NCBI GenBank assembly: GCA_900546665.1
Contig: URDY01000001.1
Coordinates: 62,001 to 126,000, forward strand
Reading direction: 5' to 3'
Source: an uncultured Paraprevotella sp.
GTDB taxonomy: Bacteria; Bacteroidota; Bacteroidia; Bacteroidales; Bacteroidaceae
DNA: 64,000 bases
Positions 25,105-34,200 of this stretch are shown piece after piece. A program made the translations under genes and the position numbers. Positions within the stretch are counted from its first letter, which is position 1, and every line of letters begins with the position of its first letter. The notes beneath the pieces are model-generated. The model was not told the origin of the DNA, searched no databases, and was given only the letters and a program-made list of their open reading frames with translations.

Positions 25105-26589
25105 ATGAAACTAAAACATTATCTGATGGCCGCAGCTTTACTGGCCACATTCGGCACCACTGCCGTATCTTGCAGCGACGATAACGACGATGCCACTGAA
25201 CAGGGTGGAAACAATCCGGGCGGTAATAATAATCCCGGCGAAAGTACAGGAGAATATGACATGGAAGCCCAGGGCGATGTAGAAGGTATATGGACCAGTG
25301 GAAAACGTATCCACGTCACAGGACATATCACCGTACCCGAAGGCAAGAGCCTGACCATTGAAGAAGGCGTACAGCTCATTTTCTCTACCGAAGGGGTCGG
25401 CGCCAACCATGTAGCCATAGAATTTATCGTAAAAGGTAATCTCTACTGCAAAGGCACTGCAGAAAACCCCATCCTGATGTCCATTCCTGAGGATCAGCGT
25501 CTGGCCGACAATATATTCAAGGAAGAGCACCAGTGGGGAGGTATCGTGGCCTATCCCTCTTGTGAGGAAATGCTGATTGACCATACCACCATTGAATATA
25601 CCGGTGGTCAGGTTATCGAAGGTTCACCGGCTGCTTCCGCCGGAATCTATGAAGCCGGCGACGATGCTTATCCGCAGATCACCACCAACAATCCTTCAGG
25701 CCGCTATGTCATCACCAACAGTACCATCCGTTACGGCTGGTCAGACGGTATCTACATGATGGGCGGTAACGGTATCATCGCCAACAATATCTTTGCCGGA
25801 AACGGTTATGACGGTGCGGAATCAGTCAACGTCAAGGCCGGATGCAAGGTGGACGTGGCCGGTAACATCATGTATGCTCCCAATACCAACGGTCTGAAAC
25901 TTTCCAGCGACGGACAGGACGACGTCACTCGTGCCCAAGGCAAGATCAAAGCCTACAACAATACCATTTTCAATGCCGGATGGCGTCGTGACGGCGAGAA
26001 GGGTGGCTGTATCTATGCCGAGAAAAACGTTCTGGCCGATGTATTCAACAACATGATGGTCAACTGCAAATACCGCGCACAGACCCCCAGCAGGAAAGAC
26101 CCGAACAACATAGAAGAAGGATATGACACCAAATCTGTCATCGACTATAACTGCTATATCTCCGGACGCCAGCAAAGCGACGTCATCTGGGGAGGCGAAA
26201 TGAACGACGAGGGCGAATGGGAGGCCGGTTCCGGTATTGCCTATGCCTGGGAAGGTTATAACTACGATCATAAGAACTACCACACCGAACCTTATACCAC
26301 CACCAACGGTATCCTTGTTCCGGCTGTCGATGCACACAGCATCATTGCCACCAAAGACAACCTGCCTGACCCGGCTTTTGTCAATTATGATATCCATACA
26401 GCCAAGATGAGTGATGTAGTCTATGACAACACTTGGGATTTCCACACCACTAATGTCATTGCAGGTGCTTACAGTGGCAGTGAAACTTTTGCCCAGCCCT
26501 ATTTCCAGACCAGCGGTCTGACCGTAGGCGACGCAACCTACTATTCTCCGGCCGTAAAGGCTTGCTTCGGAGCTTACGGAGCTAACTGA
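25105..26589 (+). CDS. Surface-type lipoprotein with right-handed beta-helix
   Basis: A 494-residue lipoprotein. The signal peptide ends in the lipobox AVSC, and the mature protein starts CSDDNDD, the acidic pattern known as a surface export signal in Bacteroidota. A Gly/Asn-rich linker (about 33-50) leads to a repetitive region rich in NSTI, NNTI, NNIF and NNMM turns (about 60-330), the mark of a parallel beta-helix of the pectate-lyase/NosD type. No lyase active site was recognised, so it may be a binding protein or an enzyme. It stands where SusD would be in a SusC/D pair and may partner the TonB receptor. Confidence 0.8.
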   Translation: MKLKHYLMAAALLATFGTTAVSCSDDNDDATEQGGNNPGGNNNPGESTGEYDMEAQGDVEGIWTSGKRIHVTGHITVPEGKSLTIEEGVQLIFSTEGVGANHVAIEFIVKGNLYCKGTAENPILMSIPEDQRLADNIFKEEHQWGGIVAYPSCEEMLIDHTTIEYTGGQVIEGSPAASAGIYEAGDDAYPQITTNNPSGRYVITNSTIRYGWSDGIYMMGGNGIIANNIFAGNGYDGAESVNVKAGCKVDVAGNIMYAPNTNGLKLSSDGQDDVTRAQGKIKAYNNTIFNAGWRRDGEKGGCIYAEKNVLADVFNNMMVNCKYRAQTPSRKDPNNIEEGYDTKSVIDYNCYISGRQQSDVIWGGEMNDEGEWEAGSGIAYAWEGYNYDHKNYHTEPYTTTNGILVPAVDAHSIIATKDNLPDPAFVNYDIHTAKMSDVVYDNTWDFHTTNVIAGAYSGSETFAQPYFQTSGLTVGDATYYSPAVKACFGAYGAN

Positions 26590-26639
26590 CCAGAAATATA
26601 GGTATCCGGCCATCTTCTCAGACAACCGGATATCTCTCC

Positions 26640-26682
26640 GGCATATCCATCCGGCCATCCACCGCGGCGGATATGCCTTTTA
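26640..26682 (+). terminator. Terminator-like hairpin between lipoprotein and phosphoesterase genes
   Basis: GGCATATCC (26640-26648) pairs with GGATATGCC (26669-26677), followed by TTTTATTG. It may partly separate expression of the downstream phosphoesterase. No promoter was found between it and that gene, so read-through is likely. Confidence 0.5.
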
Positions 26683-26710
26683 TTGATTAATCTTCTTTTA
26701 AAAAACAGAT

Positions 26711-27649
26711 ATGAAAAAAATAATACTGATTTGCCTTACCCTCCTTACCCTGACCGGTCTGTCTCATGCACAGGATACGGCAGCATGGAAAGCCCTTGAA
26801 AAGCCACTCAACCTGATCCTGGCCAACGACCTTGGCCGCAACGGCTATTATGACCAGAAGCCAGTAGCCGCCATGATGGGTCGGATGGCCGAAAATATCG
26901 ATATCGAATGCGTCGTAGCTGCCGGTGATGTCCACCATTTCGAAGGCGTACGCAGCACGTCCGACCCCCTTTGGCTTACCAACTACGAACTCATCTACGA
27001 TCACCCCGAACTCATGATTCCCTGGTATGCCATCCTCGGCAACCACGAATACCGGGGCAATCCCCAGGCCGTCATCGACTACAGTCACATCAGCGGACGT
27101 TGGAACATGCCCGCCCCTTATTATACCAAAGTGCTCGAAAGCGATGACATCACCATCCGCCTGGTCATGATCGATACGGCTCCGCTAATCAACAAATACC
27201 GTCGCGACCGTGAAGACTATCCTCAGGCAGGACTGATGGACGACGCCCGCCAACTGACATGGATCGACTCCGTACTCACCGCAGCCCGCGAAGACTGGGT
27301 CATCGTGGTAGGACACCATCCTATTTACGCCGACACCGACAAGAATGAATCCGAGCGTGGCGACCTGCAGAAACGTCTTGACCCCATTCTGCGCAAGCAT
27401 GCCAATGTCAGCTTCTACCTCTGCGGCCATATCCACAATTTCCAACATATCCGCCGCCCGGGCGCTACATTTGACTACGTAGTCAATACCTCAGGCTCGC
27501 TCTCACGCCCTGTCCGTAAAATCGAAGGTACACAGTTCTGCAGCGACGTGACCGGCTTTTCACTCATCACCGCAGACAAGAAAGAACTTGCGCTCCATCT
27601 TATCGACCGCGACGGCCGTGTAGTCTATTCCGTCCGTCGAACCAAATAA
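26711..27649 (+). CDS. Secreted metallophosphoesterase (acid phosphatase type 5-like)
   Basis: A 312-residue calcineurin-like phosphoesterase with a signal peptide (cleavage after SHA). The five metal-binding blocks are present: LANDLGRNGYYD, AAGDVHHFEGV, ILGNHEYRG, VVGHHPIYAD and LCGHIHNFQH. The order and spacing resemble tartrate-resistant acid phosphatases. However, the GDxxY tyrosine that gives purple acid phosphatases their colour is a His here (GDVHH), so the metal centre probably differs. It would release phosphate from esters in the periplasm or outside. It follows the TonB receptor and lipoprotein genes, hinting at uptake of a phosphorylated compound. Confidence 0.88.
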   Translation: MKKIILICLTLLTLTGLSHAQDTAAWKALEKPLNLILANDLGRNGYYDQKPVAAMMGRMAENIDIECVVAAGDVHHFEGVRSTSDPLWLTNYELIYDHPELMIPWYAILGNHEYRGNPQAVIDYSHISGRWNMPAPYYTKVLESDDITIRLVMIDTAPLINKYRRDREDYPQAGLMDDARQLTWIDSVLTAAREDWVIVVGHHPIYADTDKNESERGDLQKRLDPILRKHANVSFYLCGHIHNFQHIRRPGATFDYVVNTSGSLSRPVRKIEGTQFCSDVTGFSLITADKKELALHLIDRDGRVVYSVRRTK

Positions 27650-27677
27650 AACAACATCATCTTATTCAGAATCATCA

Positions 27678-27735
27678 ACCGCCGAAAAGCAGCTTTCCCT
27701 CCCCCCGTACGGAAGGAAACAAGCTTTCCGGCGGT
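27678..27735. terminator. Bidirectional hairpin between convergent genes
   Basis: ACCGCCGAAAAGC (27678-27690) pairs with GCTTTCCGGCGGT (27723-27735) with a single mismatch. The hairpin sits in the 92-base gap between the phosphoesterase and the convergent regulator gene and probably separates them. Confidence 0.55.
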
Positions 27736-27741
27736 GCCGTT

Positions 27742-30700
27742 TCAATCCTTCTGTCTGTTTCTGTTTTTGGCAAAGCCCGACGGCGCCATACCGAAATAAG
27801 CCTTGAAACACTTGCTGAAATAGGAAGGATCTTCAAACCCCACCTTATAGGCTACCTCCGTCACATTAAGCCTGTCATCAAGCAATAGCTCGGCAGCCCT
27901 CTTGAGCCGGGCCGTACGCAAATAGTCATTGGGTGTCATGCCCGTCAGTTCCTTAACCTTACGGTAACACGTAGTCCGACGATATTCCATTTGGCGCGCC
28001 AATTCATCTACCGTGAAAGCAGGATCCGAAAGATGACGTCTCACCGTCTCCTCCAGACGCAACGTAAAATCCTTCACTGTCGATACTTCCGCCACCGCCT
28101 GTTCTTCGGTCATCCGGTTCACCGTTCCTTCTGCCCCATTCTCTACTACAGTCGCCTGTCCGCTGTCTGCCTCTTCTGTATCTGCAGCATAAAGCCTGTC
28201 CGACTCCTGCCCGAACGTCATCACCTGCCCCAGAATCCGCTCCATGCGCTGCCCCTCCGCATGCACCTCACGCCGTGTCTGTTCACCCCAGGATCCACGG
28301 GAAGTCAACTCACACAGTCTCTGCAGCGGCTGTCTTACCTCACGCGCCATTCTGATGAAGAAACGCAGTTTGAATGCCGAAAGTTCCCTCTCGAAAGCCA
28401 CTTTGCGTTTGAGCTTCCCTATCCTGATCATCACCGCTACAGCCGATAACAACATCCCCAGTAGCACGACCGCATACAGAGTCATGGCCCAACCGCTCTG
28501 CCAGGCAGGACGGGCCACGGTAAAGTCCAGTCGCGTTTCCTCTGCAGCCCACACGCCCGCACTGTTACAAGCCCTCACCCTGAGCCGGTAACGTCCGGGC
28601 GGCAAACGGCGATAACCGATCACGCCTCCCTCAGACGGCACGCTCCAATCGCTGTCATACCCCTCAAGCAAAAAACTATAACGTGAAGAGCGAAAACGCG
28701 AATAATCAAGATTCGAGAATACAAAATCCAGGTTAGCTTCGCCCGGCCCTACAGTGAACGGCAGCACGCCACCTTCGTCATCCTCCTGCGGATAGATTGT
28801 CGCCCCGTCAACCTTTACTTCCATCAGCAACGGCTTTTGCGGCAAACGCCCATCCTGCACCATCCGTTCGGGACTGACCACCGCCACGCCGTCCTGAGTA
28901 CCCAGCCACAGCCGTCCCAAAGGCCCCCTGCAAGCAGCTCCCACCGAATAAATATCACCTTGGAACGTAGACGAGAGATAGCAGGCCCTGAACCGCCCCA
29001 CCTCTTCGTCAAACCAACACAGACCATACTGAGTGGATACCCATATCGTACCACGCTCGTCCTCCACTACCGCCTGCACCTCGTTACCCGTCAGACCATC
29101 ACCCTCGTCATAAACCTTCACCTCCAACTGACTGTCACCCCGCAAGCGGCAAACCGCTACGCCATGCCCTGTCAGACCAGCCCACACACGACCGTCGGGC
29201 GCCACATACAGTGTATTGATTTCTTCACCGGGCAATGCACAACATGAAGGATTGAACAGACGCCAGGTGAAGGTACCTGCACGCAGTCCGGCAGGCGAAA
29301 AGAGCAGTATACCCCGTTCAGTAGCCGCCCACATGCGCCCCGCTGCGTCTGCCGACAAAGCACGGACCTGCCGGAACGGACAACGCCCCTCAAACGGATC
29401 AGTGAATTCCCACCGTCCCCCGTTCTGCCGGTGTCCGCGAAGCAAACCGTGCCCGAACGTGCCGGCCCAACAGTCCCCCAGGCTGTCTGTCATCACTGCA
29501 AACACGGCATAAGGCAACACCGCATGCTCCCCGAAACGGGGCAGATCCCGCCCTTCGGCCACATACAGACCGTGATGACGGGTGGCGTACCACAACCGAC
29601 CGGACAACGCATCATGCCACAGGGCATATACGGGAGAGGGCGCATACGCGCAGTCTCTGACCGAAAGACTCGCACCGTCGTAAAGATACACACGGCCGTC
29701 ACGGCATGACACAACCATGTCCGTACCCTCTCCCGCCACGACGGCCTTCACCTCCATACGGCCCGATGAAGAGCATGAGGATGCAGACAACAGACGCGAC
29801 ACGCCGTCACGAATCACAAACATACGCGCCACGCCACCGTTTTGCTGCCCCGCCCAAAGGTGCCCCGTACGGTCCTCCAGTACACCGTAAAGATAGTCCG
29901 AACCGACAGCAGGGCAACGATCCGAAGCCCTGTAGCGAGACAAGGAGCCATCGGAAGGGTCGTACACACACAGACCGCCACCATAGGTACTTATCCACAA
30001 CAAGCCCCGCGAATCGGACAACACACCGTAACGCTCGCTGTCAGCCGTTGACACCTCATGGCGGTCCATTACCCGAAGCCTCATCGCAACGGATGAGGAG
30101 TCACAGAGCGCCGTCAGCCACCCTGTACCGTCGGCCAACCATTCACTGTCAGACAACGATGCCACCACATGTCCGCCAGGCAGCTGCAAATGGGGATGAA
30201 CGCCCCAAGTACCGCAAGAGGGATCATAAAAGTAAGTAATGGAATCGGTCAATACAACCACCCTGTCCCGCCACCACGAAAGACCCGTCACACAACCACC
30301 GACCGGAAGATGGACCTCGCGTTCCAAACGACTGCCGGATCCTACACACACTATACGGCCGCAGCGTGTCGACAGACAAAGCCCATGGCCGTCGGTGACC
30401 GACGACGACGTCCATTCGCCACTGGCATCCGCCACCAGGCAACCCACATCTGAAACCACATACAAACCCTTTCGGGTTCCCACCCACACTCTGTCTCCGC
30501 GACCTGCATCAGCAACCAGACTGACCGGCGCGGGAAACGGATAATAACGCAACGGCAACTTCCCACCTCCATTACAGGTGTCAGACACACACCAGGCGCC
30601 CTTACGCCGCGAGTGCCACAGCCAGATGCGCCCTCGACTGTCTTTTGACAGATGGTCGGCCGGAAGGAAAAGGTCTCCCCGGGGAGCCACCGCAATAAAG

Positions 30701-31044
30701 CGACGGCCACACAGGTCGAAACACATGGCCTGTCCGCCAGCCGCCAATATCCACAAATGTCGGGACGATGTCTCCTCAATCTGCCTGATCTTACGGCTTA
30801 GTACCACACGACGGTCTGTACTGACTGGCACGAATGTCGTCACACGGTTACCGTCGTACAAGCCCAGACCGTTCTGCGTGCCCAGCCAGATACGTCCCCT
30901 ATAGTCCTGATGCAGACAACGTACGGTGTTGTTGGGTAAACCATGAAAAGTGGTCATCTGCCACGATTTCAAAATCACTTTTCCGTATACCCGGCTATCG
31001 AAGACTGCCAGGACACATACACAAAACAATAACAAGTATCTCAT
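27742..31044 (-). CDS. Membrane sensor/AraC regulator: hybrid two-component-like, lacking kinase and receiver
   Basis: An 1100-residue protein. A signal segment (1-20) is followed by many Reg_prop-type propeller repeats (for example DYRGRIWLGTQNGLGLYDG; about 30-740), a Y_Y_Y domain (about 755-845), one transmembrane helix (about 850-873) and a dimerisation-like helix pair. The usual ISHEFRTPL is MAREVRQPL here: the phosphoacceptor His is Arg901 (codon 28342-28344). Only about 50 residues separate this from a C-terminal AraC HTH (about 993-1095), leaving no room for an ATPase or receiver domain. It may act as a one-piece transmembrane regulator of the divergent GH2-PL11 operon. The frame extends to an ATG at 31212, but the ATG at 31044 fits the signal sequence and promoter. 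Confidence 0.9.
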   Translation of the reverse strand: MRYLLLFCVCVLAVFDSRVYGKVILKSWQMTTFHGLPNNTVRCLHQDYRGRIWLGTQNGLGLYDGNRVTTFVPVSTDRRVVLSRKIRQIEETSSRHLWILAAGGQAMCFDLCGRRFIAVAPRGDLFLPADHLSKDSRGRIWLWHSRRKGAWCVSDTCNGGGKLPLRYYPFPAPVSLVADAGRGDRVWVGTRKGLYVVSDVGCLVADASGEWTSSSVTDGHGLCLSTRCGRIVCVGSGSRLEREVHLPVGGCVTGLSWWRDRVVVLTDSITYFYDPSCGTWGVHPHLQLPGGHVVASLSDSEWLADGTGWLTALCDSSSVAMRLRVMDRHEVSTADSERYGVLSDSRGLLWISTYGGGLCVYDPSDGSLSRYRASDRCPAVGSDYLYGVLEDRTGHLWAGQQNGGVARMFVIRDGVSRLLSASSCSSSGRMEVKAVVAGEGTDMVVSCRDGRVYLYDGASLSVRDCAYAPSPVYALWHDALSGRLWYATRHHGLYVAEGRDLPRFGEHAVLPYAVFAVMTDSLGDCWAGTFGHGLLRGHRQNGGRWEFTDPFEGRCPFRQVRALSADAAGRMWAATERGILLFSPAGLRAGTFTWRLFNPSCCALPGEEINTLYVAPDGRVWAGLTGHGVAVCRLRGDSQLEVKVYDEGDGLTGNEVQAVVEDERGTIWVSTQYGLCWFDEEVGRFRACYLSSTFQGDIYSVGAACRGPLGRLWLGTQDGVAVVSPERMVQDGRLPQKPLLMEVKVDGATIYPQEDDEGGVLPFTVGPGEANLDFVFSNLDYSRFRSSRYSFLLEGYDSDWSVPSEGGVIGYRRLPPGRYRLRVRACNSAGVWAAEETRLDFTVARPAWQSGWAMTLYAVVLLGMLLSAVAVMIRIGKLKRKVAFERELSAFKLRFFIRMAREVRQPLQRLCELTSRGSWGEQTRREVHAEGQRMERILGQVMTFGQESDRLYAADTEEADSGQATVVENGAEGTVNRMTEEQAVAEVSTVKDFTLRLEETVRRHLSDPAFTVDELARQMEYRRTTCYRKVKELTGMTPNDYLRTARLKRAAELLLDDRLNVTEVAYKVGFEDPSYFSKCFKAYFGMAPSGFAKNRNRQKD

Positions 31045-31064
31045 ACGGTTTCTTCCTTTTACCA

Positions 31065-31072
31065 CAAAATTA
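31065..31072 (-). promoter_or_regulatory. Sensor-regulator promoter -7 box
   Basis: On the minus strand TAATTTTG matches TAnnTTTG. Transcription would start near 31058, 14 bases before the ATG at 31044. This supports that start over the upstream in-frame ATG at 31212. Confidence 0.5.
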
Positions 31073-31121
31073 CTGTTTTCAGCCCGTAAGGCCGAATGAC
31101 ACACCCGAAAAAAGAACGGGG

Positions 31122-31158
31122 TGTACATTTTCACCGGATTTTGTACGATTTTACCGGA
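31122..31158 (+). promoter_or_regulatory. 17-bp direct repeat, AraC-type operator candidate
   Basis: TGTACATTTTCACCGGA (31122-31138) and TGTACGATTTTACCGGA (31142-31158) agree at 14 of 17 bases and start exactly 20 bases apart, about two helical turns. The second copy ends where the -33 element of the GH2-PL11 promoter should be. This is the usual position of a direct-repeat site for an AraC-type activator. Confidence 0.7.
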
Positions 31159-31178
31159 CAGGAATACCAAAGGCATCT

Positions 31179-31186
31179 TATCTTTG
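31179..31186 (+). promoter_or_regulatory. GH2-PL11 operon promoter -7 box
   Basis: TATCTTTG matches TAnnTTTG. No -33 TTTG is present; the region is occupied by the end of the direct repeat, as expected for an activator-dependent promoter. Transcription would start near 31193. Confidence 0.65.
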
Positions 31187-31248
31187 CGGCATCCGACGGC
31201 CCCGAATGCCATCTACATCCGAACAAACAACATTAACATATACCGAAC

Positions 31249-34200
31249 ATGAAAACAACACGCCATTGCCTTTCATCCCTGCCGGAAAGAAACCGCCGGC
31301 ATTATCCGGCCCTCATCATCGGAGCCATCTGTCTGGCTCTACTGATCCAACCCTTGTCCTCTTTTTCCCAAAAAACTGACGGGAGGAAAGCCGTACGCAC
31401 TTGCTATAATTTTGATCCCGGATGGCGTCTGCACATTGGCGATCTGAAACCGGAACAGCTCTTCACGGAACAGACAGACCCAGTTACCGCCCATGACCCG
31501 GAGATCTCCCTGCCCAGAGCGTTCAACGAAAATGAAGCTTTCAGTGTCCCGATAGCACAGTTGAGTGATACCGTCGTGTGGTATTACAAGACATTCAGAT
31601 TGCCAAAAAACTGTCGGGATAAAAAAGTATTCATCGAATTTGAGGGGGTCAGACAGGCTGCCGATGTCTGGCTGAACGGACATTACATCGGCCTACATGA
31701 AAACGGGGTCATGGCGTTCGGTTTCGATCTAACCCCGTTCATCAAAAAAGGACAGAACAAACTGGCCGTACGCATAGACAACAGCTGGACCTACCGCGAA
31801 CGAGGACGGAAATATGCGCGCTATCAATGGAACGACCGCAATTTCAATGCTAACTACGGCGGTATTCCCAAACATGTCCGTCTGCACGTAACCGGACAGG
31901 TCTACCAGACCCTACCACTCTACAGCAGCCTGAAAACAACAGGTACCTATATCTATGCTACCGATTTCAATATCTCTGGCCGAAAAGCCATCATACATGC
32001 AGAAAGCGAAGTGAAAAACGAAAGCCAGACGCCTTGCCAGATCTATTATGAAATGGAAATATCAGATGACGACAACCAACCGGTCCGTTTTGCTGACGGA
32101 CAAACGGTAAGCCGCAGCATCCCGATAACGATCCCGGCCGGCGAAAGCCATGTCCTGAGGACGGAAGCAGAAGCTCTGAACCTTCATTTCTGGAGCTGGG
32201 GGTATGGTCGCCTGTACACCGTCAGGACACGTCTGATATCAAACGGACAGTGCATTGACGAGGTCACGACCAGGACTGGATTCCGAAAAACCAGATTCGG
32301 AAAAGGACAGGTATGGCTCAACGACCGTGTAATCCAGCTCAAGGGATATGCACAGCGATCCAGCAACGAATGGCCTGCAACAGGGATGAGCATACCGGCC
32401 TGGCTGAGCGACTACTCCAACAGACTGATGGTTGAAAGTGGCGCCAACCTGGTCAGATGGATGCACGTCACACCATGGAAACAAGACATAGAATCCTGCG
32501 ACCGCGTCGGCCTTCTGCAAGCCATGCCTGCTGGTGATGCCGAACGTGATGTCAACGACAGACGTTGGGAACAGCGCGTTTCGCTTATGCGTGACGCCAT
32601 CATCTACAACCGGAACAATCCCAGCATCATCTTCTATGAATGCGGAAACAAGGGCATATCCGAATCACATCTGCTCGAAATGAAAGCACTCCGCGATTTG
32701 TACGATCCCTATGGAGGACGGGCTGTCGGAAGCCGTGAAATGCTGGACATCAACACGGCAGAATACGGAGGCGAAATGCTTTATATCAACAAAAGCGCCA
32801 AACATCCGATGTGGGCCATGGAATATTCGCGTGACGAGGGTCTGCGCAAATACCGCGACAACTGGAGCTACCCCTTCCATCCCAATGGAGAAGGCCCGCT
32901 TTATAAGAATGCAGATGCTTCTGCCTATAACCTTAACCAAGACATGCTCGCCGTAGAACATGTCAAACGCTGGTATGACTACTGGCGGGAACGTCCAGGA
33001 ACAGGACGAAGAGTCAGTTGCGGCGGAACCAAAATCATTTTCTCCGATACAAACACACATTCCCGCGGAGAATCCAATTACAGAGCCAGCGGTGTCACTG
33101 ACGCCATACGTCTGCCCAAAGAAAGCTTCTACGCCCATCAGGTCATGTGGGACGGATGGGTAGATGTCGAACATGAACGCACACATATCATCGGTCACTG
33201 GAACTATCCTGAAGGCACCCGCAAACCCATATACGTTGTTTCATCTGCTCCGCAAACCGAGATTTACATTAACGGTAAACTGTCCGGTAAAGGAAAAAGA
33301 GAATATGCCTTTCTACATACTTTCGACAGCATCGCCTATGAACCGGGCACACTGATCGCCGTCGGACGCAATGCCCAAGGCCGGATTACATCTGCCGATA
33401 CTCTCCAGACTGCAGGGAAACCTTATGCCATCCGTCTCAAAGTTCAAACCGGACCGCAAGGCTTTTTTGCGGATGGAGCAGATATGGCGCTCATTGAAGT
33501 AGAAGTCACCGACCGGGAAGGACGACGCTGCCCAACAGACAATTCCATCATACAATTCCAACTCGAAGGACCTGCCGAATGGCGTGGAGGAATAGCCACC
33601 CGTCCCGGAATTTATCAGGAAAGCAAGATCTCAAGCTGGAAAGACCTGCCTGTCAACTTCATCCTTTCCGATTCCTTGCCTGTAGAATGCGGTGTAAACA
33701 GGGTATTGGTAAGAAGTCTTTGCAAAGCTGGAAAAATCACCCTTAAGGCAACTTCAAAAGGACTCCAACCCGCCACCATATCATGGAAATCAAAAGCTGT
33801 CAAATCGCGGGACGGCCTGACACTGTTCAATCCGGCTCTGTATCTGAGAAGCAATCTTGACCGCGGAGAAACGCCCGCTACCCCATCTTTCCGAAACGTA
33901 AAAGAAACAATTACCATTACGCATGCCACAGCCGGAACAAACCAGGATAAAGCCGCATTAAGCATCGATGACAACGAACGCTCCGAATGGAATAACAACG
34001 GCCAACTGGCAGACGGATGGATCACCTATACCTTTAACCAACCGTCCATCGCCCACGAAGCCTGCCTCAAACTGACCGGATGGCGGATGAGAAGTTATCC
34101 TCTGGAAATCTATGCAGATTCTACACTCGTCTGGAGCGGATTGACCGAAAAATCTCTGGGATATGTCCATCTGCGTCTGAAGCCCGTCCTGGCACGTCAG

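Noticed and set aside
25105..26589. Beta-helix lipoprotein as a pectate lyase
   Set aside because: The fold pattern fits, but no catalytic Arg or calcium-binding Asp cluster of a PL family could be recognised.
31045..31212. N-terminal extension of the sensor-regulator to the ATG at 31212
   Set aside because: It would cover the regulator's own -7 box and the operator repeats, and would bury the signal sequence 56 residues inside the protein.
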